A stretch of 23,483 bases of DNA, from the NCBI GenBank assembly GCA_045805805.1, contig JBJMKO010000005.1, positions 1 through 23,483 on the forward strand, in the 5' to 3' direction. The DNA is from VRUE01 sp045805805 (GTDB lineage: Bacteria; Actinomycetota; Thermoleophilia; Solirubrobacterales; 70-9). The notes below the pieces were generated by a model. It did no database searches. It was not told where the DNA came from and saw nothing but the letters and a program-made list of their open reading frames with translations. Position numbers and translations under genes: made by a program. Each line of letters starts with the position of its first letter. The first letter of the stretch is position 1. Of the stretch, positions 22,731-23,483 are shown piece by piece.

Positions 22731-22738
<8 letters not shown>
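21623..22738 (+). CDS. carA: Carbamoyl-phosphate synthase small (glutaminase) subunit
   Basis: 371 aa. Hydrolyses glutamine and channels ammonia to CarB for carbamoyl phosphate used in pyrimidine and arginine synthesis. The N-terminal CPSase small-chain domain has GEVVFNTAMTGYQE and YPLIGNYG. The class I glutaminase domain has the NGPGDP oxyanion region, nucleophile Cys249 in FGICLGHQLL, TSQNHGF, and catalytic His348/Glu350 in QYHPEAGPGPHD. The ATG abuts the 21577-21623 hairpin. It overlaps carB by 8 bp. Confidence 0.96.

Positions 22739-23483
<745 letters not shown>

Overview
The window is a chromosomal segment of a high-GC (roughly 70%) bacterium. Gene density, very strong third-position GC, a CysO-type sulfur carrier, long-form bifunctional Rel and the pyrR-pyrB-pyrC-carA-carB order suggest an actinobacterium. 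Thermoleophilia/Solirubrobacterales is my best guess, but it is inference; no 16S or marker comparison was possible. There are no insertion sequences, phage genes or CRISPR arrays. Two genes are cut by the window edges: recJ on the left and carB on the right.

Layout, left to right. (1) 1-4476 (+): the 3' part of recJ, then rel, the ppGpp synthetase/hydrolase. (2) 4477-6197: a lower-GC pocket with two translationally coupled secreted-protein genes. The first is a metzincin-type zinc peptidase with HExxHxxGxxH and a Met-turn; the second is unrecognised. (3) 6198-11227 (-): a diacylglycerol/lipid kinase gene, then the tightly packed set corA > HIT hydrolase > phosphomannomutase > MBL-fold hydrolase, whose last three genes overlap by 4 bp. 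(4) 11287-13028 (+): a SAM-I riboswitch with a readable terminator/antiterminator switch, controlling a threonine-synthase-like PLP enzyme and a CysO/ThiS sulfur-carrier protein. (5) 13136-15662 (+): glucose-1-phosphate cytidylyltransferase, CDP-glucose 4,6-dehydratase-like enzyme and a SRAP (HMCES/YedK) protein. (6) 15663-16385 (-) a membrane-anchored unknown, and 16496-17383 (+) an alpha/beta hydrolase. (7) tRNA-Arg(CCG) on the minus strand, and RNase Z on the plus strand. (8) 18652-23483 (+): the pyrimidine operon, led by a PyrR-binding RNA element that overlaps the pyrR ribosome binding site.

The most interesting functional idea is region 4. A SAM riboswitch normally shuts off methionine/SAM supply, yet here it controls a ThrC-family enzyme coupled to a CysO-like protein ending in Gly-Gly. 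CysO thiocarboxylate feeds sulfide to CysM, a fold-type II PLP enzyme like ThrC. The pair may therefore make homocysteine from O-phosphohomoserine and a protein thiocarboxylate, rather than (or besides) threonine. This is a hypothesis.

The most interesting structural signal is three unrelated-looking inverted repeats at gene borders: 13028-13144 (perfect 21-bp arms), 18510-18639 (perfect 25-bp arms with two internal hairpins) and 21577-21623 (11-bp arms). Each has an arm touching coding sequence: the right arm holds or abuts the next start codon in two cases, and the left arm encodes the C-terminal tail of RNase Z in the third. They look like structured or mobile palindromic elements, or translational switches.
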